Shown here one piece after another: positions 7,116-12,640 of a stretch of 12,640 nt of DNA. The translations under genes were made by a program, and so were the position numbers. The DNA lies in assembly GCA_934196075.1 (NCBI GenBank), contig CAKPVW010000050.1, positions 1 to 12,640 on the forward strand, written 5' to 3'. Source of the DNA: an uncultured Anaerovibrio sp. Lineage in GTDB: Bacteria > Bacillota > Negativicutes > Selenomonadales > Selenomonadaceae. The notes beneath the pieces are model-generated. The model was not told where the DNA came from. It saw only the letters and a program-made list of their open reading frames with translations, and searched no databases. Each line of letters begins with the position of its first letter. Position 1 is the stretch's first letter.

Positions 7116-7199
7116 ATGGAGTACATTATCTCATTTCTCATCTCTGTTACGGCTGGCGTAGTTTGTCACTACTTCTGCAAATGGTTAGACAGAGATTAA
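7116..7199 (+). CDS. 27 aa single-span membrane protein, type I toxin-like
   Basis: The product is 27 residues, opening MEYIISFLISVTAGVVCHY and ending in a short basic/acidic tail, FCKWLDRD. Residues 3-19 form one membrane span. Support: a purine-rich GGGGGAG site 8 bases upstream, its own candidate promoter, a maskable ribosome site and a strong terminator 50 bases after the stop. Tiny proteins with this build (hydrophobic ISFLxSVxAGVV core, then CKWLD) are, from memory, scattered in many Firmicutes genomes as unnamed proteins. The layout matches type I toxin genes, whose product inserts into the membrane and is held off by an antisense RNA. The antisense RNA itself is not proven here. It could also be a regulatory small membrane protein. 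Confidence 0.6.
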   Translation: MEYIISFLISVTAGVVCHYFCKWLDRD

Positions 7200-7240
7200 T
7201 CGGCAACTAGCCTAGAGCCCAAGCCACTCTTAAAATTGGC

Positions 7241-7282
7241 ACAGCAAAACCCCCGCAACTGTCATTTGCGGGGGTTTTGTGC
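7241..7282. terminator. Bidirectional GC-rich terminator
   Basis: A perfect 9-bp core CCCCCGCAA/TTGCGGGGG (7250-7258 with 7266-7274, 7-base loop) is flanked by AAAA on the left and TTTT on the right. It therefore gives a GC stem plus T-run on both strands. The stem continues with ACAGC/GCTGT beyond a 2-base bulge. It ends transcripts from the plus-strand genes and could end the minus-strand PHP operon or start-proximal antisense RNA. Confidence 0.8.
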
Positions 7283-7333
7283 TGTCCGAAAACAACAATC
7301 GTTTTTGCAACGGACATCATCTCATTCTTGTCT

Positions 7334-7364
7334 ATTAAATTTTATCACAAAAATAAAATTTAAT
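7334..7364. repeat. Perfect 12-bp A/T-only inverted repeat
   Basis: ATTAAATTTTAT (7334-7345) and ATAAAATTTAAT (7353-7364) are exact complements around a 7-base spacer, eight bases after the PHP stop. It may be a 3'-end stabilising hairpin or a protein site; it has no GC pair and no separate T-run, so it is a poor intrinsic terminator. Confidence 0.5.
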
Positions 7365-7372
7365 CAATATAT

Positions 7373-8224
7373 TTATCCTAGCTCCACTAGACTTCTATGT
7401 CTATGGTCAAAGACAAGTCCCTGAGTATACCCAAATCCCTTGGCATATTCAATGGCCTTATCAATATAGCTGCCGCAATCCTCTGGCTTATGAGCATCTG
7501 ATGAGGTAATTATAGGCAAATCGTATTCCTTGGCCAGCTTCATAAACTCTGGATAAGGTGAAATTTCCTCAATAGGATAGCGATACAGAGTGCCAGTATT
7601 AACATCCACCCCCATATTGGCTTTTTTCAATGCCTTAACGGCTCGCAGCAAATAGGGATGTACATCAAAATCTGGCAGATATTTATACAAACGTATATTG
7701 AAGGGATGCCCCAGCACATCATAACAGCCGCCAGCACAAAGATGCTCAATCTCCTGAGTATACCATTCATAAATATCCTCCAGTGAATGTTTTTGCCATT
7801 CCGCCTTAATTTCACTGGAATCATAGGCCCACCCCCGAATGAAGTGAATCGACCCTATCACATAATCAAAGTCATAATGAGACAGTATTTCCTTCACCTT
7901 GGCCTGATTCTGAAAATTGCAGACCTCAATGCCAGTTTTTACCTTATACCCCAAGGAGCGAAGCTTGGCCATAAAAGCAAAATAATCCTCCAAGGTATGT
8001 TTGAATTTATTCCGCTTCAGCCATTGCTGTTGAAAACTTCCTACAAAGGAAGCATCCAAAATCAAATCATCATAATAGAGCTGTTGAAACTCTGGAAAGG
8101 TATGGCTATGCTCGCTAATACCGATTTCATCCAACCCTCTCCTAGCTGCTGCCTCAAAGAACCCCTTGACCCATTCCACATCATAATCACCATATTCAAA
8201 GTGCATATGATAATCATATTTCAT
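7373..8224 (-). CDS. PHP-family phosphatase, histidinol-phosphatase-like
   Basis: 283 aa, the normal length for PHP-type histidinol phosphatases (HisJ/HisK). These are cytoplasmic, metal-dependent phosphoester hydrolases with three bound metals. All expected ligands are visible in order: H6-x-H8 in YHMHFEYGD, H39 and H41 in GISEHSH, E100 in GIEVCNF, H127 in GSIHF, H173 in GHPFN, and D243/H245 in SSDAHKPED. No other his genes are present, so the true substrate may be another phosphate ester. I chose ATG 8224 because AGAAGG stands 7 bases before it and the PHP fold starts at once; a GTG ten codons earlier lacks a site. The HAD gene ends 86 bases upstream; the gap has a 6-bp inverted repeat (8254-8259/8288-8293) of unclear meaning. 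Confidence 0.88.
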   Translation of the reverse strand: MKYDYHMHFEYGDYDVEWVKGFFEAAARRGLDEIGISEHSHTFPEFQQLYYDDLILDASFVGSFQQQWLKRNKFKHTLEDYFAFMAKLRSLGYKVKTGIEVCNFQNQAKVKEILSHYDFDYVIGSIHFIRGWAYDSSEIKAEWQKHSLEDIYEWYTQEIEHLCAGGCYDVLGHPFNIRLYKYLPDFDVHPYLLRAVKALKKANMGVDVNTGTLYRYPIEEISPYPEFMKLAKEYDLPIITSSDAHKPEDCGSYIDKAIEYAKGFGYTQGLVFDHRHRSLVELG

Positions 8225-8310
8225 AACAAAACCTTCTTTTCCTAGCTTTTGCACCAGCTAAAGGCCATAAACAGACTGAATCCCTACAGCTGGCTCCCCT
8301 ATTTACTATA

Positions 8311-9111
8311 TCAAATCAAGCCCTGACGTATAAATTCCTTAATCTGCTCCATAACGCCATGCTCTATATTGCTCTTGCACTGGAATCTAGCCACCTTTTT
8401 CAAATCAGGATGGGCATTAGCCATAGCATAGCTATAATATACAGACTGCATCATTTCGTAGTCATTCATATAATCACCAAAGGCAGCACACTCCTCCGGC
8501 TTAAAGCCAAATTTTTCCTGAACCTTTTTTACAGCCCAACCCTTGTTGGCATCGGGATTCAAATAATCTACCCACACATTGCTGCTAAGGGTGCGATGCA
8601 GATAGGTGTCCAAATCAGACATAGGCTCCCAGATATTCTTTACTGAATCCTCATACTCATTATCTGCCAAAGCCAGCTTGATAAAATCATCATCAACATC
8701 CTCAAAGCTATCCACGTATTCAGCTCTAGTATAATATTTGTGCAGCTCGCCAATATACGGCTCCCACTGACGCAGGACATAACTGTTCTTTTTGCCACTG
8801 ACCACAGGATAAATATGAGGTACGCTCATGGCCTTGTGCAAGACCTTCATGTATTCAGCTTTATCAATGGTGCTGGAGAACATTTCCTTTTCCTTGTAAC
8901 AGGAATAAGCTCCATTTTCTGCCAAAAAGAGAAAATCATCCTTGTACTTGCCCATTTGATACATCAGGGCATAGTATTGACGGCCACTGGTAGGTGCAAA
9001 AATAACATTGCGCTTTTTCAGCTCCGCCATAACCTCATCAAATTCAGCTGGCAGTTGACCATTTTCATCCAGCAAGGTTCCATCCATATCGGAAAAAATT
9101 ACTTTTATCAT
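8311..9111 (-). CDS. Cof-type HAD-superfamily phosphatase
   Basis: 266 aa, typical of the HAD IIB (Cof) subfamily of soluble sugar- and nucleotide-phosphate phosphatases. The four motifs are complete: DMDGT at 8-12 (nucleophile D8, acid D10), S42-G-R, K190 in NPDANKGWA, and GDYMND at 212-217 for Mg2+. The cap domain lies between about 85 and 185. The family is promiscuous and the substrate cannot be read from sequence. I chose the ATG at 9109-9111 because GGGGTG lies 6 bases before it; the GTG three codons earlier would sit inside that site. It follows nirJ2 by 73 bases without a terminator, so it may be co-transcribed with it, and the PHP gene follows. Two phosphatases after a haem-type pair may be chance grouping. 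Confidence 0.9.
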   Translation of the reverse strand: MIKVIFSDMDGTLLDENGQLPAEFDEVMAELKKRNVIFAPTSGRQYYALMYQMGKYKDDFLFLAENGAYSCYKEKEMFSSTIDKAEYMKVLHKAMSVPHIYPVVSGKKNSYVLRQWEPYIGELHKYYTRAEYVDSFEDVDDDFIKLALADNEYEDSVKNIWEPMSDLDTYLHRTLSSNVWVDYLNPDANKGWAVKKVQEKFGFKPEECAAFGDYMNDYEMMQSVYYSYAMANAHPDLKKVARFQCKSNIEHGVMEQIKEFIRQGLI

Positions 9112-9184
9112 ATACTTCACCCCTATGTCATCAATTGTTTACATCTCATCAGAATCCTACAGTCCAAACCGAAGGCCGTGACTT

Positions 9185-10177
9185 TCAGCCCTTACGTCCA
9201 TGATAAAGGCACCATGGCTCCTCTGCCATATAGTCCCCCTCATGGTAATAGGCCGCCCTAGCCCTGCATCCACCGCAAGCTCTCTTGTACTGACAGCTGC
9301 CACAGCCACCAGAATATTCCATAGTCCGCAGCTTGTTCAGGACAGGACTGTTTTTCCAAATTTCATCAAAAGGCGTCTGGCGCACATCCCCCAGCTCCAT
9401 ATTCAAATAAGCACAGGGCTGCACCTTGCCTCTAGGGCTAATTATACAATAGGCTGTACCAGCAAGGCAACCTCTGCGGAATCTGGTTTTCAACCCCATC
9501 TGGTCTGCAATGCGCAGAAATTGCGGTGCACAGGTTGGCTTTAGCTCAATATCCACCTGCTGCTGTTTTTTCATAATTCTCGTAAGGGTTTCCTCGTAGG
9601 CCTCTGCCCGCAAGGATTCTGCCTCAATGGTTTTTGCCCGTCCAGTAGGCACCAAGAAGAAGAAATGATGCGCCACTGCCCCTTCTGCCACGGCAAAATC
9701 TGTCAATGCTTCCAACTCATGATTGTTCCACTCCATAACAGTGGTATGTATCTGGAAAGGCAGTCCAGCTGCCCGACAATTTCTCATGCCCTGCACGGCA
9801 CCTTCCCAAGCTCCTGGGAATTTGCGAAACTTATTATGCTTTTCCTTGTCCATGGAATCAAGAGATATGCCCATACCCATGGCACCGGCAGCCTTTAGCT
9901 TTTGGGCCATTTCCAAAGTAATCAATGTCCCGTTAGTACCAAATACAGGACGCAGCCCCAAACTAGAAGCATAGGCTACCAGCTCCACAATGTCAGGACG
10001 CATCAAGGGCTCTCCCCCAGAAAAAATCATAATCTTGAAATTAGCTCTGGCAATCTGCTCCAGAAGTGTTTTGGCTTCAGCGGTGGACAATTCCTCCTCT
10101 GCCTTGCAGCCTGCATCTCGATAGCAATGGTCACAATACATATTGCAAGCATTGGTAGTATTCCATGAAACAATCAT
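9185..10177 (-). CDS. nirJ2: Radical SAM/SPASM-like protein NirJ2 (AhbD-like haem synthase candidate)
   Basis: 330 aa, cytoplasmic iron-sulfur enzyme. The radical SAM cluster ligands are C11, C15 and C18 (CNMYCDHC), with the SAM-binding GGEP at 54-57. The C-terminus holds cysteines at 216, 237, 244, 255, 292, 295, 301, 304 and 323, enough for auxiliary cluster(s) of the SPASM/twitch kind. The close relative AhbD removes two propionate carboxylates from Fe-coproporphyrin III to give haem b; NirJ of denitrifiers acts on haem d1. No nir denitrification genes are here, so a role in sirohaem-derived haem synthesis is the better guess. Its ATG overlaps the nirJ1 stop by 4 bases (ATGA), with GGAGGTG 7 bases upstream, so translation is coupled. 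A PqqE-like peptide-modifying enzyme is a less likely alternative. Confidence 0.85.
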   Translation of the reverse strand: MIVSWNTTNACNMYCDHCYRDAGCKAEEELSTAEAKTLLEQIARANFKIMIFSGGEPLMRPDIVELVAYASSLGLRPVFGTNGTLITLEMAQKLKAAGAMGMGISLDSMDKEKHNKFRKFPGAWEGAVQGMRNCRAAGLPFQIHTTVMEWNNHELEALTDFAVAEGAVAHHFFFLVPTGRAKTIEAESLRAEAYEETLTRIMKKQQQVDIELKPTCAPQFLRIADQMGLKTRFRRGCLAGTAYCIISPRGKVQPCAYLNMELGDVRQTPFDEIWKNSPVLNKLRTMEYSGGCGSCQYKRACGGCRARAAYYHEGDYMAEEPWCLYHGRKG

Positions 10178-11367
10178 TTGTCAGCACCTCCAGCAATGCC
10201 AATTTCCTCATCGGTTAGATAACAAGAGGGATCAGATTCCCAGAAATCACCTGTTACAGCTTCCGCTCTCGTGCGGAAATTGCCATTGCAATTTTCCAGA
10301 AAACGACACTGACTGCAGCGTCCCTTGAGCAATGCCTTTCTATCCTTCAACCCTGCCATAATAGGGTGGGAAGTGTCCTGCCAGATTTCACTAAATTTTC
10401 GTTCCCTGACATTGCCAAAGGTATGATGCTGCGTAAACTGATCTGGATGAACATAACCAAATGGATCTACCTCTCCAAAAGCAATACCGGAGCGATTGCC
10501 TCCGTTCATGGAAATATATTTCTTTATCTGGGCTGCCTGCTCTTCATTGCCTTCAGCAAGTGCCTTGAGATACATATAGACACCATCACAATGATTATCC
10601 ACAGTCAGGATTTCCTTTTCTAGACCTCTGTCCTCAAAATCCTTGGTACGGCGGATAATAATATCCATAGCCCGTCTAGATTCTTCTGCGGTAACATCCT
10701 GATTCTTCATGGCTGTGCCTCGACCGGAATAAACCAAATGATAGAAGCAAACTCGATTAATATTTTCCCGCTCAATAAAATCAAAAATATTGTCCAACTC
10801 CTGAATATTGTGGTGGTTAATGGTAAAACGCAGACCCACCCGCTGGCCTACAGCCACGCAGTTCTGAATACCCTCCATCGCTTTCTGAAAGGCACCCTCT
10901 ACTCCACGGAATTTGTCATTGACATCCTGCAATCCGTCAAGGGAAATACCTACATAGCCTACCCCAATATCCTTGATACGCTGGGCTGTCTCTCTAGTAA
11001 TCAAGGTACCATTAGTAGATAGCGTAGGACGCACTCCTTTGGCCTGGGCATATTCGGCCAGTTCAAAAAAATCTGGGCGAATCAAAGGCTCACCGCCAGA
11101 AAAAAGCAGTACCGGTACATGAAAATCTGCCAAATCGTCAATAAATGCCTTGGCCTCATCAGTGGTTAACTCATTCTGATACTTCTTGTTATCGGAGCTC
11201 ATATAGCAATGACGGCATTTCAAATTGCAGGTTTTGGTGGAATTCCATACCACCACAGGGCCCATGCCCTCGCCAGCGCCGTTCCGCATACTGTGGGCAT
11301 TCTTGGTATATCTCAGAGAATCTCCATAGTATTCTCTGGCAAATAAAAGCTTGGTTACACTAATCAT
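10174..11367 (-). CDS. nirJ1: Radical SAM protein NirJ1 (AhbC-like)
   Basis: 397 aa. The N-terminus MISVTKLLFAREYYGD is characteristic of the NirJ1 family. Radical SAM ligands are C47, C51 and C54 (CNLKCRHC), GGEP is at 91-94, and a C-terminal cysteine set stands at 260, 351, 354, 360 and 382. Its relative AhbC converts the acetate groups of 12,18-didecarboxysirohaem to methyls, giving Fe-coproporphyrin III, the substrate of AhbD. Encoded just before nirJ2 with a 4-base overlap, it should supply consecutive steps. I chose ATG 11367 from the family N-terminus; the in-frame GTG at 11376 has AGGA only three bases away, and AGGA is 12 bases from the ATG, so the site does not decide. The gene lies 99 bases after tetR on the same strand. 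The early pathway genes are not in this window. Confidence 0.87.
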   Translation of the reverse strand: MISVTKLLFAREYYGDSLRYTKNAHSMRNGAGEGMGPVVVWNSTKTCNLKCRHCYMSSDNKKYQNELTTDEAKAFIDDLADFHVPVLLFSGGEPLIRPDFFELAEYAQAKGVRPTLSTNGTLITRETAQRIKDIGVGYVGISLDGLQDVNDKFRGVEGAFQKAMEGIQNCVAVGQRVGLRFTINHHNIQELDNIFDFIERENINRVCFYHLVYSGRGTAMKNQDVTAEESRRAMDIIIRRTKDFEDRGLEKEILTVDNHCDGVYMYLKALAEGNEEQAAQIKKYISMNGGNRSGIAFGEVDPFGYVHPDQFTQHHTFGNVRERKFSEIWQDTSHPIMAGLKDRKALLKGRCSQCRFLENCNGNFRTRAEAVTGDFWESDPSCYLTDEEIGIAGGADK

Positions 11368-11428
11368 TTTATACACTCATCCTATTACAAAAATCACACA
11401 ATTTTACATACTCATAAATGACATTTGC

Positions 11429-11442
11429 TGGGGAAATCCTCA
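11429..11442. promoter_or_regulatory. Weak candidate operator between tetR and nirJ1
   Basis: TGGGGAAATCCTCA is an imperfect palindrome (TGnGGA-AA-TCCnCA) in the 99-base gap between tetR and nirJ1, about 25 bases upstream of an AT-rich TAAAAT box (minus strand). A TetR-family dimer would bind a site of this general form. The half-sites are short, so it may be chance. Confidence 0.2.
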
Positions 11443-11466
11443 ATTTCACAAAAGCAAAACTCAACT

Positions 11467-12054
11467 TTACCCTTTTGCCCCTACGCAAATGCCATCGATT
11501 ATCAGCCTCAGCTTCATGGCAATATTTTCCTCAAAGCTTAGTGGGAGACTGCTAAAGGCTGCTGCCTGAAATAAGGAATGAAACATTTCTGTGATAATTT
11601 CTGCTGAAACATCCTGTCGAAACTCACCACTGGCTTGACCTTCCTGTACCAGCCGGAGGAACATGTCCATAAAAGCTGGGCCATGAGCGGCATGTTCTGA
11701 TCTGGCTCCAGCACTTAAAAATAGCGGTAAAACATATTTATTGCTGTCCACCAGCTTGGCTGTCATTAATATCATTTGGCGCAAAATTTCTGCTTTGCTT
11801 TCCTGTTCTGCTACTAACTGCTGTAATCTTTGGTGCAGCTGTACAGCCAAATTATCCAACAGACAATGCAGTAACTCGTCCTTGGATTCAAAATAATTGT
11901 AGAAAGTTCCTAATCCCATATGGGCGGCTTTCATAATATCCGCTATAGATGTTGCTTGAACCCCCTGCTTGATAAATTGTTCAATGGCTGTCTCCATGAT
12001 TGTGTTCTTAGCTAGAAGTTTTTTTTGCTCCCTTTTGCCAATGACATCAGCCAT
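11467..12054 (-). CDS. TetR/AcrR-family transcriptional regulator
   Basis: 195 aa, the usual family length. The N-terminal DNA-binding domain is clear: KNTIMETAIEQFIKQG helix, then the helix-turn-helix TSIADIMKAAHMGLGTFYNYF at 35-55 and ESKDELL. The rest is a helical ligand-binding and dimer domain with no recognisable ligand. Such proteins normally repress by binding a palindrome and let go on binding a small molecule; given its place directly upstream of nirJ1-nirJ2, a haem or tetrapyrrole signal is an attractive inference. GGAGGTG stands 7 bases before the ATG. It has its own promoter (12087-12115), and the 3' end of structured element copy B lies only about 55 bases beyond that promoter. 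Confidence 0.92.
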   Translation of the reverse strand: MADVIGKREQKKLLAKNTIMETAIEQFIKQGVQATSIADIMKAAHMGLGTFYNYFESKDELLHCLLDNLAVQLHQRLQQLVAEQESKAEILRQMILMTAKLVDSNKYVLPLFLSAGARSEHAAHGPAFMDMFLRLVQEGQASGEFRQDVSAEIITEMFHSLFQAAAFSSLPLSFEENIAMKLRLIIDGICVGAKG

Positions 12055-12086
12055 AAAAAAACACCTCCAAAATAACTCATTGCTAT

Positions 12087-12115
12087 ATTATATATGATAT
12101 TTATGGATTTTTAAA
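12087..12115 (-). promoter_or_regulatory. Promoter of the tetR gene
   Basis: Minus strand: perfect -10 TATAAT (12087-12092), a 17-base spacer, and TTTAAA (12110-12115) as a four-of-six -35. Transcription would start near 12080, 26 bases before the start codon. Confidence 0.6.
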
Positions 12116-12168
12116 GCAAAAAATGAATTGTGTTCATATTTTTCCTGCCACCCTAAAGTTGCATAAAC

Positions 12169-12575
12169 AAATTCTGATTTGTAGAGCCATACATACCAGT
12201 TTTTCGATGTACAGCCTGCGGTCATAACGACTTTTGCTCTGTCGGCTAAATGACCCTGCCTGATAATTTATCCTTACGCATAGATACCGCTTGTCGCTGA
12301 GCCAATTCACATAGTCCGGAATGGTAGAGAGTGCCACCGGGCTCACTTTTGCTTCGCAAAAGCAGGAAGCCTCCTAACGCAAAAGTGTCATGCCCCTCCG
12401 GCTGTTAACGAATCATCGTGATTTTCCTACTACAAATCGTCACAGCTGAGGCAGTACCCACGAAAACTCACTCCCGTTCCTAACTGAGCCTAGCGGATGC
12501 TAAATTCCTTCTGCGCCTTACGGCTTGAACTCATTAAGCACCGAGGCTCAGCAAGGGTTTTCTTAGGGTACTACC
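12169..12575 (-). ncRNA. HEARO / IscB omega-RNA-like structured element, copy B (complete, no iscB)
   Basis: About 400 bases that fold as a highly structured RNA on the minus strand. Helices seen: 12566-12572 with 12454-12460 (AGTACCC/GGGTACT); 12557-12562 with 12463-12468 (GAAAAC/GTTTTC); 12545-12551 with 12484-12490 (CTGAGCC/GGCTCAG); 12537-12542 with 12496-12501; 12527-12532 with 12502-12507; a GCC-GGC hairpin at 12515-12524; 12443-12447 with 12401-12405; 12397-12401 with 12316-12320; 12379-12387 with 12344-12352. The strings GAGTTCAAGCCG and CGTGGGTACTGCC match my memory of HEARO RNAs, the guide RNAs of IscB nucleases. In those systems the guide lies 5' of the scaffold (here beyond 12573) and iscB follows 3'; here tetR follows instead. 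So this is a stand-alone or non-autonomous copy. The class name needs a covariance search; the folding does not. Confidence 0.6.
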
Positions 12576-12640
12576 ATCTGCTGTTCCATTCCAGCCAGTT
12601 CGCAAAATATTCAAGTTGTGCCAAGGCGGGAAATTGCTGT
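12571..12640 (-). CDS. Possible 3' end of a gene entering from the right edge
   Basis: Twenty-two codons are open to the window edge and stop at TAG (12571-12573). The residues include ALAQLEYFANWLEWNSRW, which looks protein-like, but a frame this short stays open by chance about one time in three. The stop codon overlaps the first helix of RNA element B, as if the element had inserted at the very end of this gene or the guide segment were taken from it. Confidence 0.3.
   Translation of the reverse strand, partial: QQFPALAQLEYFANWLEWNSRW

Noticed and set aside
12134..12346. A 70-codon minus-strand open frame in element B, with a counterpart in copy A
   Set aside because: It lies within the folded RNA element, differs between copies at non-synonymous sites and indels, and has no ribosome site. 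The shared frame reflects the repeat, not a protein. It is not an iscB start.
12400..12575. A group II intron fragment
   Set aside because: No domain V signature (AGC...GTT-type bulged hairpin), no GTGYG 5' boundary and no reverse transcriptase nearby; the fold fits the HEARO/omega-RNA layout better.
1..12640. CRISPR arrays, tRNA or rRNA genes
   Set aside because: No regularly spaced repeats, tRNA cloverleaf signatures or rRNA motifs were seen on either strand.

Overview
The window looks like a chromosomal accessory stretch from an anaerobic Negativicutes bacterium, probably of the Selenomonas/Anaerovibrio kind. The reasons are the moderately AT-rich DNA, a nirJ1-nirJ2 radical SAM pair, DUF4127 and DUF2225 proteins, a Glu-111 type MetA and strong AGGAGG-type ribosome binding sites. 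The genus is an inference. Eleven protein genes are well supported, along with one very small membrane-protein gene and several RNA-level signals.

Left block (291-6145, all minus strand): six genes with short gaps that read like one operon. In transcription order they are a secreted unknown protein (303 aa), metA, a secreted unknown protein (205 aa), a DUF2225 zinc-ribbon/helical-repeat protein, an unknown 235-codon protein and an exported DUF4127 protein. The last ends at a strong intrinsic terminator (245-285). A solo IS200/IS605-type right end (2003-2062) lies between the last two genes.

Middle (6146-7372): a 318-base intergenic region with hairpins and a possible gene remnant, then two plus-strand genes. 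One is an unknown 187 aa protein. The other is a 27 aa single-span membrane protein whose ribosome binding site can be masked by a hairpin, laid out like a type I toxin, followed by a GC-rich terminator that works in both directions.

Right block (7373-12054, all minus): a TetR-family regulator, then nirJ1 and nirJ2 (4-base overlap), a Cof-type HAD phosphatase and a PHP-family phosphatase. nirJ1/nirJ2 encode radical SAM enzymes related to AhbC/AhbD, which complete haem from sirohaem in anaerobes. The TetR gene directly upstream is the obvious candidate regulator.

Edges: the most striking feature is a pair of related structured elements in inverted orientation, the 3' part of one at 1-225 (+) and a complete one at about 12169-12575 (-). 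The complete copy folds into a long series of nested helices and resembles the HEARO / IscB omega-RNA class. No iscB gene lies next to the complete copy, so these look like stand-alone guide-RNA elements or non-autonomous relics flanking the gene block. A few codons of another minus-strand gene may enter at the right edge.
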